A DNA stretch of 16,957 bases from DASQDT01 sp036380435 (GCA_036380435.1 DASVES010000269.1:1-16957); one strand, 5' to 3'. Positions 6,735 to 16,092 are shown, numbered from the stretch's first letter. Numbers and translations are program-made. Notes: generated from the letters alone by a model not told the origin.

Positions 6735-7643
6735 ATGGGCGCAGAGATTTGGATGGCCTCGATGCAGGCCGAGGGTGACCACAGCGTGATGCGCGTGATG
6801 GCGGGCGACGCCGACGACCTGCGCGCGCGTCTCGCCGACGCCGTCGAGAGGCTCGGCTACCACGTCATCTCCGATCAGGCGGCGCTCGTCGCGCGGCGCG
6901 GCAACCGCCGGCTGGGCCGTTCGGGGTGCTCCTTCGATCTGCGCGACTACGCCACCGAGCTGATCGTCACGCTCAAGCCCAAGAGCGCGGGCGTCACGCT
7001 CGCCACCTTCAACTTCACCGTCAGGAATTATTACTACTGGACGGGCGGCGACAAGCGCACGCTCGAATGTGAGGCCGACGCCCTCGCCGCGCTCGCCGTC
7101 TCGCAGCAGTGGCTCACGGCCTGCACCGCCTGCGGCACCGAGACGACCGACGACTCGCGCTTCTGCCGCCGCTGCGGCGCGCCGCTCGCCCTCGAAGAGC
7201 CGGCCGAGCTTGAGGCGCTGCGTCTCACCGCCGGCACGCGCGCCGGCTATAAGAACATCGCGTGGGGCCTCCTCGTGCTGGTGTCGATACTCATCCCCGT
7301 CGTCATCCTGCTCACGCTCGGCGCGTCGGAGAAGGCATTCAACGCCGCGGCGATCATCGCGGCCTCGGGCGGCGGCTCCGCCCTCTTCATGCTGCTCGCC
7401 GGCGCGTGGCGCATCCACCGCACGCTCAACCCCGCGCGCGATAAAAAAGATGAGCGGCCCACGCTCGCGTCCACGACATTGTCGCGCGCCATCGGCGGAG
7501 CGCGCGCCACGGCCGCCCTGCCGCCGCGCTCCGCTGAGTCCTCCATCACCGAGGGCACGACGGAACTCCTCGAAGCCCCCGCTCGCGAGTTTGTCCCCAT
7601 CGAGCTGCGCCACCGCGACGGCGACACGGGGCCGATCAACTGA
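6735..7643 (+). CDS. zinc-ribbon membrane protein of unknown function
   Basis: 302 aa from the ATG at 6735, which has AAAGGAG (6718-6724) 10 nt upstream. A GTG at 6702 would add 11 residues but has no such site. Residues 1-125 form a globular alpha/beta region (VERLGYHVI, YATELIVTLKPK, TLATFNFTV). Residues 130-147 are a zinc ribbon with C130, C133, C144 and C147 (CTAC, CRRC). Two hydrophobic helices at about 175-195 and 203-223 make it an inner-membrane protein, followed by a Pro/Ala/Glu-rich tail. The family is not recognised; zinc-ribbon plus transmembrane proteins are often sensory or scaffolding, but nothing specific can be inferred. It converges on the ATP-grasp gene at 7742 and shares with it a palindrome that starts 4 nt after its stop codon. 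Confidence 0.7.
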   Translation: MGAEIWMASMQAEGDHSVMRVMAGDADDLRARLADAVERLGYHVISDQAALVARRGNRRLGRSGCSFDLRDYATELIVTLKPKSAGVTLATFNFTVRNYYYWTGGDKRTLECEADALAALAVSQQWLTACTACGTETTDDSRFCRRCGAPLALEEPAELEALRLTAGTRAGYKNIAWGLLVLVSILIPVVILLTLGASEKAFNAAAIIAASGGGSALFMLLAGAWRIHRTLNPARDKKDERPTLASTTLSRAIGGARATAALPPRSAESSITEGTTELLEAPAREFVPIELRHRDGDTGPIN

Positions 7644-7647
7644 AAAA

Positions 7648-7736
7648 CAGTGCCGCGAGCGGTAACGAGCGGGTGCGCCTGCGACGAGAGGGCCGCACCA
7701 CTCGTCCAGACCCGCTCGCTACCGCTCGCGGTACTG
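7648..7736. repeat. 27-bp palindrome with 10-mer tandem arms between convergent stop codons
   Basis: The arms at 7648-7674 and 7710-7736 pair at 25 of 27 positions (one difference is a G-T pair on the plus strand) around a 35-nt spacer. Each arm contains GAGCGG twice, 10 nt apart. It begins 4 nt after the zinc-ribbon stop and ends 5 nt before the ATP-grasp stop, so it can act as a bidirectional terminator. Confidence 0.75.
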
Positions 7737-7741
7737 TGTTG

Positions 7742-8959
7742 CTAGCCGGCGTAGAGTTGCAGGTCGGTGCCGACGGCGTCGGCGATCTCCAGCGCGCGGC
7801 TGAGGTCTGGGTGACGGATGACGAGGTAGCCGTCGGAGATGAGCGTCTGCCGCCAGTTGCGGCGCTGCTCGCCGGGCCCGAGCAGGTCGATGCAGGCGAC
7901 GTGCTCGCCGTAGTGTGAGAGGATGCGCTCCAGTCCTTCGACGCGGCGGATGCGCCCGCACCCTTGCGCGCGCTTGAAGATGATGACGGCGTTGTAGCGG
8001 CGCTCCACGGCCTGCGTGAAGCGCCCGCGCACCGTCGCCTCGGCCCAACCGTTGAAGAGGTCGAGGTCGCAGGCGTAGTTCATCACGTCAACGGAGCGCG
8101 CGCCGGGGGGACGCGCGGCGATCTCGCCGAAGACTACTTGGCCGTCCGCCTTGCGGAACCACTCCATGTGTGTGAAGCCGGTGCGGAACTTCAGCGCGTC
8201 GAGCACGGCGCGCCCCATCTCACGCCCCCGAGCGAGGTGCTCGGCCTCCACGTCGCGCAGCATGACGATCTGCGGGCTGATCCATTCGACGGTGCGCGCG
8301 ATGAGCGGCCGCGGGCGATACCACGAGATGCTGTAAAACTTGATCTCGCCATCGACGCAGACCGTGTCGAACGTGTACTCCTCGCCGTCGATAAACTCCT
8401 CGACGTTGACCTCGGACAGATGCCCGAGTTGCGCTATCGCCGCATCGAGTTGCGCGGCGTCGTCGGCGCGGTGCGTGTCGGCCGAGCCGGCCCCGGCAAT
8501 CGGTTTGAGGATGAGCGGGTAGCCTATCGAGTCGGCGGCCGCGCGACAGGCGTCGGCCGTGTGGGCGAGCGCGTGGCGCGGGGTGCGGACGCCGGCCGCC
8601 GAGAGCACCTGCTTCATCCGATCCTTGTTGCGGAAGGGGACGGCCTCCTCCGCCGTCATGCCCTCAACGCCCAGCGCCTCGCGCACGCGCGCGGCGAGAA
8701 TCACGCCCGGCTCCCACAAACACTCCACGCGCTCGACGCGCACCGGCGCCGCCCAGCGCCGCACCGCCTCGACGACCGCCTCTTCGTCCGTCAGACACGG
8801 CACGCGCAGGTAAGCCGACAGGTGCTCGCGCGTGACCGCCGGCAAATCATGCTCGGCCTGATCGCCCACGCCCAGCACGCGCGCCCCCATCCGCGCCAAC
8901 CCACGCGTGAAGTAGGGCATCTCCGCCGGATAACCGGGCGCGATCATCACCACGTACAT
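7742..8959 (-). CDS. ATP-grasp ligase-like protein, first of a tandem pair (405 aa)
   Basis: ATP-dependent carboxylate-amine/thiol ligase fold, cytoplasmic, substrate unknown. The start at 8959 is fixed by AAGGAG 5 nt upstream. Residues 1-100 are a Rossmann-like pre-ATP-grasp domain (VVMIAPGYPAEMPYFTRGL). ATP-binding elements follow: RNKDRMKQVL (110-119), GYPLILKPIAGAGS with K152 (146-159), EEFIDGEEY (187-195), THMEWF (263-268), and the metal-binding E279 of GEIAARPPGAR. The C-terminal domain resembles that of dipeptide-ligase-type ATP-grasps. The upstream neighbour (9062-10282) is a paralogue with matching motifs and almost identical length. The pair may act sequentially on one substrate or as a heteromer; this is inference. 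Confidence 0.8.
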   Translation of the reverse strand: MYVVMIAPGYPAEMPYFTRGLARMGARVLGVGDQAEHDLPAVTREHLSAYLRVPCLTDEEAVVEAVRRWAAPVRVERVECLWEPGVILAARVREALGVEGMTAEEAVPFRNKDRMKQVLSAAGVRTPRHALAHTADACRAAADSIGYPLILKPIAGAGSADTHRADDAAQLDAAIAQLGHLSEVNVEEFIDGEEYTFDTVCVDGEIKFYSISWYRPRPLIARTVEWISPQIVMLRDVEAEHLARGREMGRAVLDALKFRTGFTHMEWFRKADGQVVFGEIAARPPGARSVDVMNYACDLDLFNGWAEATVRGRFTQAVERRYNAVIIFKRAQGCGRIRRVEGLERILSHYGEHVACIDLLGPGEQRRNWRQTLISDGYLVIRHPDLSRALEIADAVGTDLQLYAG

Positions 8960-8976
8960 AAGTGCTCCTTAAGAGA

Positions 8977-9057
8977 GAGTTCAAAGTTCAAAGTTCAAAG
9001 TTCAAAGTCAACAGCCGCCGGACGCGCTTTGAACTTTGAACTTTGAACTTTGAACTC
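8977..9057. repeat. 31-bp perfect palindrome: GAG(TTCAAAG)4 and its exact complement
   Basis: Four tandem TTCAAAG units (8980-9007), preceded by GAG, are mirrored exactly by four CTTTGAA units and CTC (9027-9057) around a 19-nt GC-rich spacer. It lies between two same-strand ATP-grasp genes, ending 4 nt from the stop codon of the upstream one. A stem this long would form in the transcript and could terminate it or shield its 3' end. Confidence 0.9.
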
Positions 9058-9061
9058 CGGG

Positions 9062-10282
9062 TCAGCCGAGTTCCACCCTGATGAGCGAGACGAGGCGGGA
9101 CAGGGCTTGTTCAACCACGAACGTGTCGGGGTGGCGGAGGATGACGTAGCCCTCGCCCTCGTAGCTGCTCGAAGGCGTTTGTCCTTCGCGGGGCAGTTTC
9201 ACGTCCGTGAAGAGGTGGCCGAACTCTTGCTGCGCCTCTTCGAGACCGTGGACGGCGCGCACCTCGCCGCGGCCCTGCCCGCGCAGGAAAGCGGCGCCGA
9301 CGGCATAGCGGCGCTCGGGCGGGGCGAACTCGCCGTAGACCATCAGACGCGCCCACGCCGCCATGAAGTCGATGTCGTGCGCGCGCGAGTTCATCGTGGT
9401 GATCTGCGCGCCGGGGGGCCGCGCGCCCACCTCGGAGATGGCGACCGTGCCGTCCGCGCGTCGGAACCATTCCATGTGGCTCAGCCCCGTGTCCATGCCG
9501 AGGACTTGAAGCGCGCGCGCGGCGGCGCGGCGGATGTCGTCGTAGCGCGCGTCGTCGATCTCACGCGGGAGCAGCAGGCACCACTGTATCCAAGGGTTAC
9601 GCATCACTTCGAGCGGCGTCGGATAGTAGCGCGTGAGCGAATGCCAGACGGCGTGGCCGTCGAGCGACATGGTCTCGAAGGAGTGCTCCTCGCCCGTGAT
9701 GAACTCTTCCAAGAGGGCTGGGTTGTGCGCGTCGGGCGCGCTCACGCGCAGTGCGTCGCCGAGCGCCGCGTCGTCATCGACGCGGAAGGTGGACACCGAC
9801 CCCGCGCCGGCCGGCGGCTTCACGACAAGTGGATAGCCAACCTCTGCGGCGAAGGCAAACGCTTCGGCCTCGCTCGCGGCGAGCCGGTGGCGCGCGCAGG
9901 GGACGCCGGCCTCACGCAGAAGCGTCTTCATACGCGCCTTGTCGCGGAAGTTGCGCGCCGCCTCCGCGCCCATCCCGGCGACGCCGAGGCGCTCGCGGGC
10001 CTCGGCGATGGCCACCTGCGCCTGCTCCAGCACACCGATGAGGCGGTGGACGGGGCCGAGGCGACGGGAGAGCGCGTGGGCGGCGTCGGTGATCTGCGCG
10101 GCGTCGAAGGCGTCACTGATGCGCCAGTGGGCGGCGACGCGGTCGCGCAACGGCGACTGTAGACTTTCCAGCGGCTCCTGACTGATGAGCGCGACGCGCA
10201 CGCCGTCGAGGCCCGCGAGCGCGTCAATGGAGTGCGCGGCGAACTCGGAGAACCACGGGGCGACGAAGATGACGAGCGGCAT
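9062..10282 (-). CDS. ATP-grasp ligase-like protein, second of a tandem pair (406 aa)
   Basis: The start at 10282 is chosen because GGAGG lies 7 nt upstream and the protein then begins MPLVIFVAPWFSEFA, parallel to its paralogue. The frame stays open further upstream, but that extension crosses a palindrome and the porin gene's end and is not coding. ATP-grasp elements: FRDKARMKTLL (112-122), GYPLVVKPPAGAGS with K155 (149-162), EEFITGEEH (192-200), SHMEWFRRADG (268-278), and E284 of SEVGARPPGAQ. It is likely an ATP-dependent ligase, cytoplasmic, of unknown substrate. Diverged substrate-loop residues relative to 7742-8959 (for example WIQWCLLLP versus WISPQIVML) suggest different acceptor or donor specificities. 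Confidence 0.8.
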   Translation of the reverse strand: MPLVIFVAPWFSEFAAHSIDALAGLDGVRVALISQEPLESLQSPLRDRVAAHWRISDAFDAAQITDAAHALSRRLGPVHRLIGVLEQAQVAIAEARERLGVAGMGAEAARNFRDKARMKTLLREAGVPCARHRLAASEAEAFAFAAEVGYPLVVKPPAGAGSVSTFRVDDDAALGDALRVSAPDAHNPALLEEFITGEEHSFETMSLDGHAVWHSLTRYYPTPLEVMRNPWIQWCLLLPREIDDARYDDIRRAAARALQVLGMDTGLSHMEWFRRADGTVAISEVGARPPGAQITTMNSRAHDIDFMAAWARLMVYGEFAPPERRYAVGAAFLRGQGRGEVRAVHGLEEAQQEFGHLFTDVKLPREGQTPSSSYEGEGYVILRHPDTFVVEQALSRLVSLIRVELG

Positions 10283-10345
10283 GACGGGCCTCCGTGTCTG
10301 ACGGCTACGAGGCTGGCAGAATTTGGCGGCGAGTATACGGAAGAG

Positions 10346-10423
10346 GGGGTAAGGGGTAAAGGGGAAGGGGTAAGGGAGAAGACATATTCTTTCCCTTACC
10401 CCTTCCCCTTTACCCCTTACCCC
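10346..10423. repeat. 32-bp perfect palindrome with GGGGTAA-type arms
   Basis: The left arm (10346-10377) is a run of GGGGTAA, GGGGTAAA, GGGGAA, GGGGTAA and GGGA. The right arm (10392-10423) is its exact complement, with a 14-nt spacer. The arm ends 4 nt before the porin stop codon, placing the hairpin directly at the 3' end of the porin message. It also lies in the leader region of the next gene on the same strand. Confidence 0.9.
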
Positions 10424-10427
10424 GTTC

Positions 10428-12305
10428 TCAGAAGCGGAAGACCGTGTCGAGTTGCAGGCGCGTGGTCGGGCGGTTGAGCGAGCCGGGCGGCGTCGCGCCG
10501 AAGACGCCGAGCAGGCCGTGGGGGCGCTCGGTGACGAGGCCCGTGAGCGAGAGCGTGACGCGCGGGTCGGCGGCGTAGGCGATGATGAAGCGGTGGCCGC
10601 GGAAGTCTGACTGCTGCGCGAAGTCGCTGAAGTTGAACGGCGTGAGCACGGCGTCCTTCTCGATGCGCGTGAACGTGTAGTTGAAGAACATGTCGCCGTG
10701 CGCGACATCCTTCGGCGCAAGGCGCGTCACATCCTTGCCCACCTGAAACTCGGCCCAGAGGCCGGTGTCTTCGTCGTTGGGCACGATGCGGTTCGTGCCG
10801 CCCGGCCCCCCGGCGAGCACGAGGTCGTGCGCCTGCGTGTTCCTGACGAAGTTGACGAGCAGCATGACGGGCCAACGCTTGCTGCGCGTGTAGTCGAAAC
10901 GCACGATTGAATCGACGAGGTTGAAGCCGGAGGAGAGGCGTCCGTCGCGGTTGGTGGCGTTGTTCGAGGCGATGGAGGCGCCGAGGTTGGCGTTGCCCGA
11001 GACGAGCTGGTCGCGCGCGATGGTGGCGAAGCCGGTGACGGTCTGCGCCGGGGCGGTGGCCGTCGCCGGGATGGTGACGGTGACGGGCACCTGGAGGTTT
11101 CCGCCGAAGACCTGTGCGGGCGTGATGAACTGGGTGCCGGAGTAGAAGAGGTCGGCGGCCGCAAGCGTCAGCGCCGTGTTCTTCGTCGGCTCGAAGCGCG
11201 CGCGCAACTGTGCGCCGTAGAGCGCGAGGTCGCGGCCCCCGCGCTCCGACTGTTCGAGGTTGACGCGGCCGTCCGCGCCGACGACGAAGGCCGAGTTGCG
11301 CTCAAGGAAGGGGAGTTGCCACGCGACGAAGGTGAGCGTCTTGAGGGCCGACTTTTTGAAGCTGCGCGTGTAGCTTTCGTTGAAGCCTTCGACGGTGAGG
11401 TCGTTGTCGATGGTCATCTCGGTGCGTAGCCACGGCACGTCGAACTTCCCGGCCTGCAACTGGAGGCCGGTCAGGGACGGCGGCCTGTAGGTGACGTAAG
11501 CCTGATCGAGCGCGAAGCTCTTGCGCGAGAAGAAGTCGGTGAAGGTCTGGTTCGACGAGATGATGTCGGGGAAGTTGCCGGTGGCGAGCCGCATGCCCCA
11601 CTCGAACTCCCTGCCCAACTGCTTCTTCCCCTCGCGGTCGTAAGTGCCGAGGAAGACCTCTTTGCCAAAGTTCCCGCGCACGGCCAGACGCGCGCGCATG
11701 CGGAAGCGGTGGCGCGCCGAGAGTTCGTTGCCGAGCACGGCGGGGTCGTCGCTGTTGGGCAGCGCGTTCAACTGCCCGAAGGTCGGTTCCCAGCGCATGC
11801 GCAGGTCGCCGCTGAACGTGATCGAGCCGAGCTGTTTGGTGAGCGCCTCGCTCGTCTTCTTCACCTGCTCCTCGACGCGCCCCAGACGATCCTCCGCCTG
11901 TGCGCCCTGCGCTCCGCGCGGCGCGACGGTTTCGCCCGCGGAGTCGGCCGCATCGCCATCCTTCGTGTAGAGAGCGCCGGCGAACGTCGCGCCGCGCGTG
12001 GGGGCGGGGGCCGCCTGCTCGGCGCGCTCCACGCGCGCGCGCAACTCGCCGACGGCGCGCGCATGTTCCTCCAACTGCGCGCGCAGGCGCTCGATCTCCT
12101 GTCGCTGCTCGCGCAGCAGGCGGAGCACTTCGTCGAGCGGCTGCGCGTCGCCGCCGCCGGCGGCCCGGTCGGCGGTAGTAGTGGCCGGCGTCGCGGTGCG
12201 TGCTGCCTGCTCGCCGGCGCCCGTGGGAGTTTGCGCGTGGGCCGAAGCGCAGAGCGCGGCGGCGAGGACGCAAAGAGACAGGGCGCGTGACGGGAGTCGG
12301 GTCAT
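10428..12305 (-). CDS. putative porin with N-terminal coiled coil (625 aa)
   Basis: Outer-membrane beta-barrel, probably a diffusion channel. The start at 12305 has AAAGGA 7 nt upstream. Residues 1-24 are a signal peptide ending AHA. Residues about 57-98 form a Leu/Glu/Arg coiled coil (EVLRLLREQRQEIERLRAQL), expected to trimerise in the periplasm. Residues 160-625 are alternating-hydrophobicity strands (ITFSGDLRMRWEP, RFRMRARLAVRG, QAYVTYRPP, RLQLDTVFRF). The protein ends in Phe, the C-terminal signature recognised by the BAM machinery. Layout and length fit the putative-porin family seen in Acidobacteria and relatives. Substrate unknown. An ATAATA block at 12369-12374 (TATTAT on the coding strand) could be its -10, but no good -35 accompanies it. 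The two ATP-grasp genes follow on the same strand. Confidence 0.83.
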   Translation of the reverse strand: MTRLPSRALSLCVLAAALCASAHAQTPTGAGEQAARTATPATTTADRAAGGGDAQPLDEVLRLLREQRQEIERLRAQLEEHARAVGELRARVERAEQAAPAPTRGATFAGALYTKDGDAADSAGETVAPRGAQGAQAEDRLGRVEEQVKKTSEALTKQLGSITFSGDLRMRWEPTFGQLNALPNSDDPAVLGNELSARHRFRMRARLAVRGNFGKEVFLGTYDREGKKQLGREFEWGMRLATGNFPDIISSNQTFTDFFSRKSFALDQAYVTYRPPSLTGLQLQAGKFDVPWLRTEMTIDNDLTVEGFNESYTRSFKKSALKTLTFVAWQLPFLERNSAFVVGADGRVNLEQSERGGRDLALYGAQLRARFEPTKNTALTLAAADLFYSGTQFITPAQVFGGNLQVPVTVTIPATATAPAQTVTGFATIARDQLVSGNANLGASIASNNATNRDGRLSSGFNLVDSIVRFDYTRSKRWPVMLLVNFVRNTQAHDLVLAGGPGGTNRIVPNDEDTGLWAEFQVGKDVTRLAPKDVAHGDMFFNYTFTRIEKDAVLTPFNFSDFAQQSDFRGHRFIIAYAADPRVTLSLTGLVTERPHGLLGVFGATPPGSLNRPTTRLQLDTVFRF

Positions 12306-12469
12306 GTGTCGATCCTTTCTGTTGACGGTTGTGCCCCGGCGGACGAACGACTGGTAAGAGACGACATCATAATAGACGCGGCCTTAACGGCAAATTACGT
12401 TTATGTGAACAAAGGGTTACAAGTGGCGAGAGGGTTCAGTAGTCCGTTGTTCATAGCCGGTGGTGATGG
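12306..12469. other. divergent intergenic region between porin and cyclase genes
   Basis: It contains the porin ribosome binding site (AAAGGA near 12313-12318) and a possible TATTAT -10 on the minus strand at 12369-12374. No gene is seen. The repeat element at 12470-12596 occupies the cyclase side. Confidence 0.4.
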
Positions 12470-12596
12470 AGCTATCAGCTTTTAGCTTTTAGCGGTTAGC
12501 CAGAAGAGAGCGAACCGGAGATTTGTTAAGCGGCGGCGACGCGCCTCGGGCTCACGTTTCTGGCTGAAAGCTAATAGCTAATAGCTGACAGCTTCA
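12470..12596 (+). repeat. dispersed heptamer-armed palindromic element, copy B
   Basis: The left arm is four AGCNNNN heptamers (12470-12497) plus AGCC. The right arm is GGCTGAA followed by AGCTAAT, AGCTAAT, AGCTGAC and AGCTTCA (12562-12596). The arms pair at about 26 of 32 positions. The 60-nt core (12502-12561) is homologous to the reverse complement of the core at 6574-6631. It ends 70 nt before the cyclase start codon, so it could lie in its leader or promoter. Confidence 0.7.
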
Positions 12597-12666
12597 TTGC
12601 CACTGACAACTGACGACTTTGCATGTAGAATTTCGGCGTTCCCATCTCGCGCACAGAGAAAGCCGT

Positions 12667-14394
<1,728 letters not shown>

Positions 14395-14474
14395 GCGGGG
14401 AAGACGGCGTGCGAGTTCTAACGATTCAAGCGCTCTAACAATTCAGAAGCACCGACTGACTTGAGGGAGATGGC

Positions 14475-14936
14475 ATGGCTGATTACAACTCTTTAGCTTC
14501 CAGATGTGCGCCGTACTTGCTGAGCGTCCTGCGTATCGTCTCCGGCCTGCTCATGTTGCAGCACGGCACGCAGAAGGTTTTCGGGTGGCCGCCGCCGGCC
14601 GCGCCCGGCGCACGCCCACCCGCGGCGTTCGATCCAACGTCGCTGATGGGTATCGTTGGGCTGCTGGAATTATTCGGCGGGCTGCTGCTGCTCATCGGCC
14701 TCTTCACGCGGCCCGCGGCCTTCATCCTGTCGGGCATGATGGCGGTGGCCTACTTCATAGGCCACTTCTCAATAGGGGCCTTCTGGCCGATTCAGAATTC
14801 CGGCGAGTTGGCCGTGCTCTACTGCTTCATCTTCCTCTACCTGTCGGCGGCGGGCGGCGGCCCGTGGAGCGTGGACGCCTGCCTGCCGGGGCGGCGCGGC
14901 GGCGCTGACGCTTCAGACGCAGGGCGCGGCTACTGA
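14475..14936 (+). CDS. DoxX-family membrane protein (153 aa)
   Basis: GAGGGAG lies 5 nt before the ATG. Four transmembrane segments are visible at about 13-31, 57-76, 82-101 and 110-126. They start with YLLSVLRIVSGLLMLQHGTQKVFG, a pattern typical of the DoxX/SURF4-like family, and include LLELFGGLLLLIGLFTRPAA. A Pro/Ala-rich loop separates segments 1 and 2. It is an inner-membrane protein; relatives are linked to redox or thiol homeostasis, but the exact role is unsettled. The last 20 residues (GRRGGADASDAGRGY) look unconserved. It lies between the cyclase and mreB on the same strand with short gaps, so co-transcription is possible. Confidence 0.83.
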   Translation: MADYNSLASRCAPYLLSVLRIVSGLLMLQHGTQKVFGWPPPAAPGARPPAAFDPTSLMGIVGLLELFGGLLLLIGLFTRPAAFILSGMMAVAYFIGHFSIGAFWPIQNSGELAVLYCFIFLYLSAAGGGPWSVDACLPGRRGGADASDAGRGY

Positions 14937-14945
14937 CGATCTTTT

Positions 14946-14977
14946 GCGGCCGGACGAGCACGAGCGCGCCCGGCCGC
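14946..14977 (+). other. 8-bp GC hairpin just upstream of mreB
   Basis: GCGGCCGG (14946-14953) and CCGGCCGC (14970-14977) pair around a 16-nt loop, ending 11 nt before the ATG at 14989. It begins 9 nt after the DoxX stop codon. It could be a weak terminator or a translation-modulating stem. Confidence 0.35.
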
Positions 14978-14988
14978 GAGTTCAACTT

Positions 14989-16092
14989 ATGACGTTCATG
15001 GGAAAGACGCGCACGCTGCTGAGCCTCACGGGCCTGCGCGAGCTGGTTTCGGATTCGATGTCGATTGACCTCGGCTCGGCGCACACGGTGATCTCCGTGC
15101 GCGGGCGCGGCGTCGTCGTCGATGAGCCGTCAATCGTCGCCGTCCACCGGGCGACGGGCGAGGTGGTGGCCGTCGGGCGCGAGGCGCACGAGATGCAGGG
15201 GCGCGAGGCGCGCGAAGTGACACTGGTGCGGCCGCTGAAGAACGGCGTGGTGGCCGACTTCGAGCGCACGCAGAAGATGCTCGAACACTTCGTGCGCGAG
15301 GCCCGCAGCGGCATCTCCCAATTCAGCCGCCGCGCCGTGATGAGCGTGCTCTCGGGCGTGACGCACGTCGAGCAGCGGGCGCTGCTGTCGGCCGCCGAGC
15401 AGGCGCGCATCGGCCGCGTCTACATGGTCGAGGAGGGATTGGCGGCGGCCATCGGCGCGGGCGTCTCCATACAGGATCGCGCGGCCTCGGTCGTCGTGGA
15501 CGTGGGCGGCGGCAGCACCAACATCGCCGTCGTCGCGCGCGGCTCGATCATCTACTCGCAGGCCGAGCGCATCGGCAGTGACGACATCGACGACGCCATC
15601 ATCGACCGCCTGCGCCGCCACCACGGACTGCTCGTCGGCGCGCAGACGGCCGAGCGGCTCAAGCGCGAGCTGGGGTCGGCCGTCGAGCCGGCTAACCCCG
15701 CGCTCTCCGAGACCGTCAAGGGGCGCGACGCGCAGCAGGGCACGCCGCGGGCCATCGAGGTGACGAGCGAGGAAGTCTGCATCGCCGCGGAGCCAGTGGT
15801 CAGCCGCCTGTCGCGCGTCGTGCAGCGCGCGCTCGCGGAACTCCAACCCGAGGTGGCCGCCGACGTTTACGACCGCGGCCTGATCCTCACGGGCGGCGGC
15901 GCCCTGCTCGACGGCCTTGCCGAACTCCTCCAGCGCGACACGCGCCTCCGCACACGCGTCGCCGAAGACCCCCGCCACGCCTGCGTCCGTGGCCTCCAAC
16001 AACTCTTCGACGACCCGCTCCTCCTCCGCCGCGTCTCCCGCAACGAGCCGCACCTCCTGCTCGACTCCGACGCCGGGGCATACGATGTATAG
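14989..16092 (+). CDS. mreB: divergent MreB-like actin homologue (367 aa)
   Basis: Bacterial actin that normally forms membrane-bound filaments guiding cell-wall synthesis. From the ATG at 14989 the protein is 367 aa; a second ATG at 14998 is equally possible, and a TTG at 14944 would run through the hairpin. Nucleotide-binding motifs: phosphate-1 SIDLGSAHT (25-33), phosphate-2 VVDVGGGSTN (169-178), the connecting VEEGLAAAIG (147-156) and adenosine motif TGGGALL (301-307). RPLKNGVVADFE matches the RPM/L-K-GV-ADF block of MreB. Phosphate-1 reads LGSAHT where most MreB proteins have LGTANT, and residues 230-265 include an unusual Gln/Asp-rich stretch, so it may be a paralogue. No mreC or mreD follows; instead a palindrome and an M50 protease gene do. 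Confidence 0.78.
   Translation: MTFMGKTRTLLSLTGLRELVSDSMSIDLGSAHTVISVRGRGVVVDEPSIVAVHRATGEVVAVGREAHEMQGREAREVTLVRPLKNGVVADFERTQKMLEHFVREARSGISQFSRRAVMSVLSGVTHVEQRALLSAAEQARIGRVYMVEEGLAAAIGAGVSIQDRAASVVVDVGGGSTNIAVVARGSIIYSQAERIGSDDIDDAIIDRLRRHHGLLVGAQTAERLKRELGSAVEPANPALSETVKGRDAQQGTPRAIEVTSEEVCIAAEPVVSRLSRVVQRALAELQPEVAADVYDRGLILTGGGALLDGLAELLQRDTRLRTRVAEDPRHACVRGLQQLFDDPLLLRRVSRNEPHLLLDSDAGAYDV

Noticed and set aside
6561..7613. 350-codon minus-strand ORF opposite the zinc-ribbon gene
   Set aside because: Arg/Gly/Ala-rich, lacks motifs, and is explained by high GC on the antisense strand of a gene with a ribosome binding site, zinc ribbon and membrane helices.
7964..9046. 360-codon plus-strand ORF opposite the first ATP-grasp gene
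   Set aside because: Antisense shadow; Arg/Ala/His-rich and it runs through the TTCAAAG palindrome at its end.
8977..9057. CRISPR-like tandem repeats
   Set aside because: Units are 7 nt with no spacers, and the second block is the inverse of the first; it is a palindrome, not a CRISPR array. The same applies to 10346-10423 and 16093-16165.
9050..10162. 370-codon plus-strand ORF opposite the second ATP-grasp gene
   Set aside because: Antisense shadow with low-complexity composition and no ribosome binding site; it begins inside the palindrome arm.
10283..10720. N-terminal extension of the second ATP-grasp frame to 552 aa
   Set aside because: It crosses the GGGGTAA palindrome and the end of the porin gene and is Ser/Arg/Thr low complexity. 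The start at 10282 has a GGAGG and aligns with the paralogue.
11709..12290. 193-codon plus-strand ORF opposite the porin N-terminus
   Set aside because: Antisense of the coiled-coil coding region; Arg/Ala/Gly-rich without motifs.
15130..16053. 307-codon minus-strand ORF opposite mreB
   Set aside because: Antisense shadow; the plus strand has all actin-fold nucleotide motifs.
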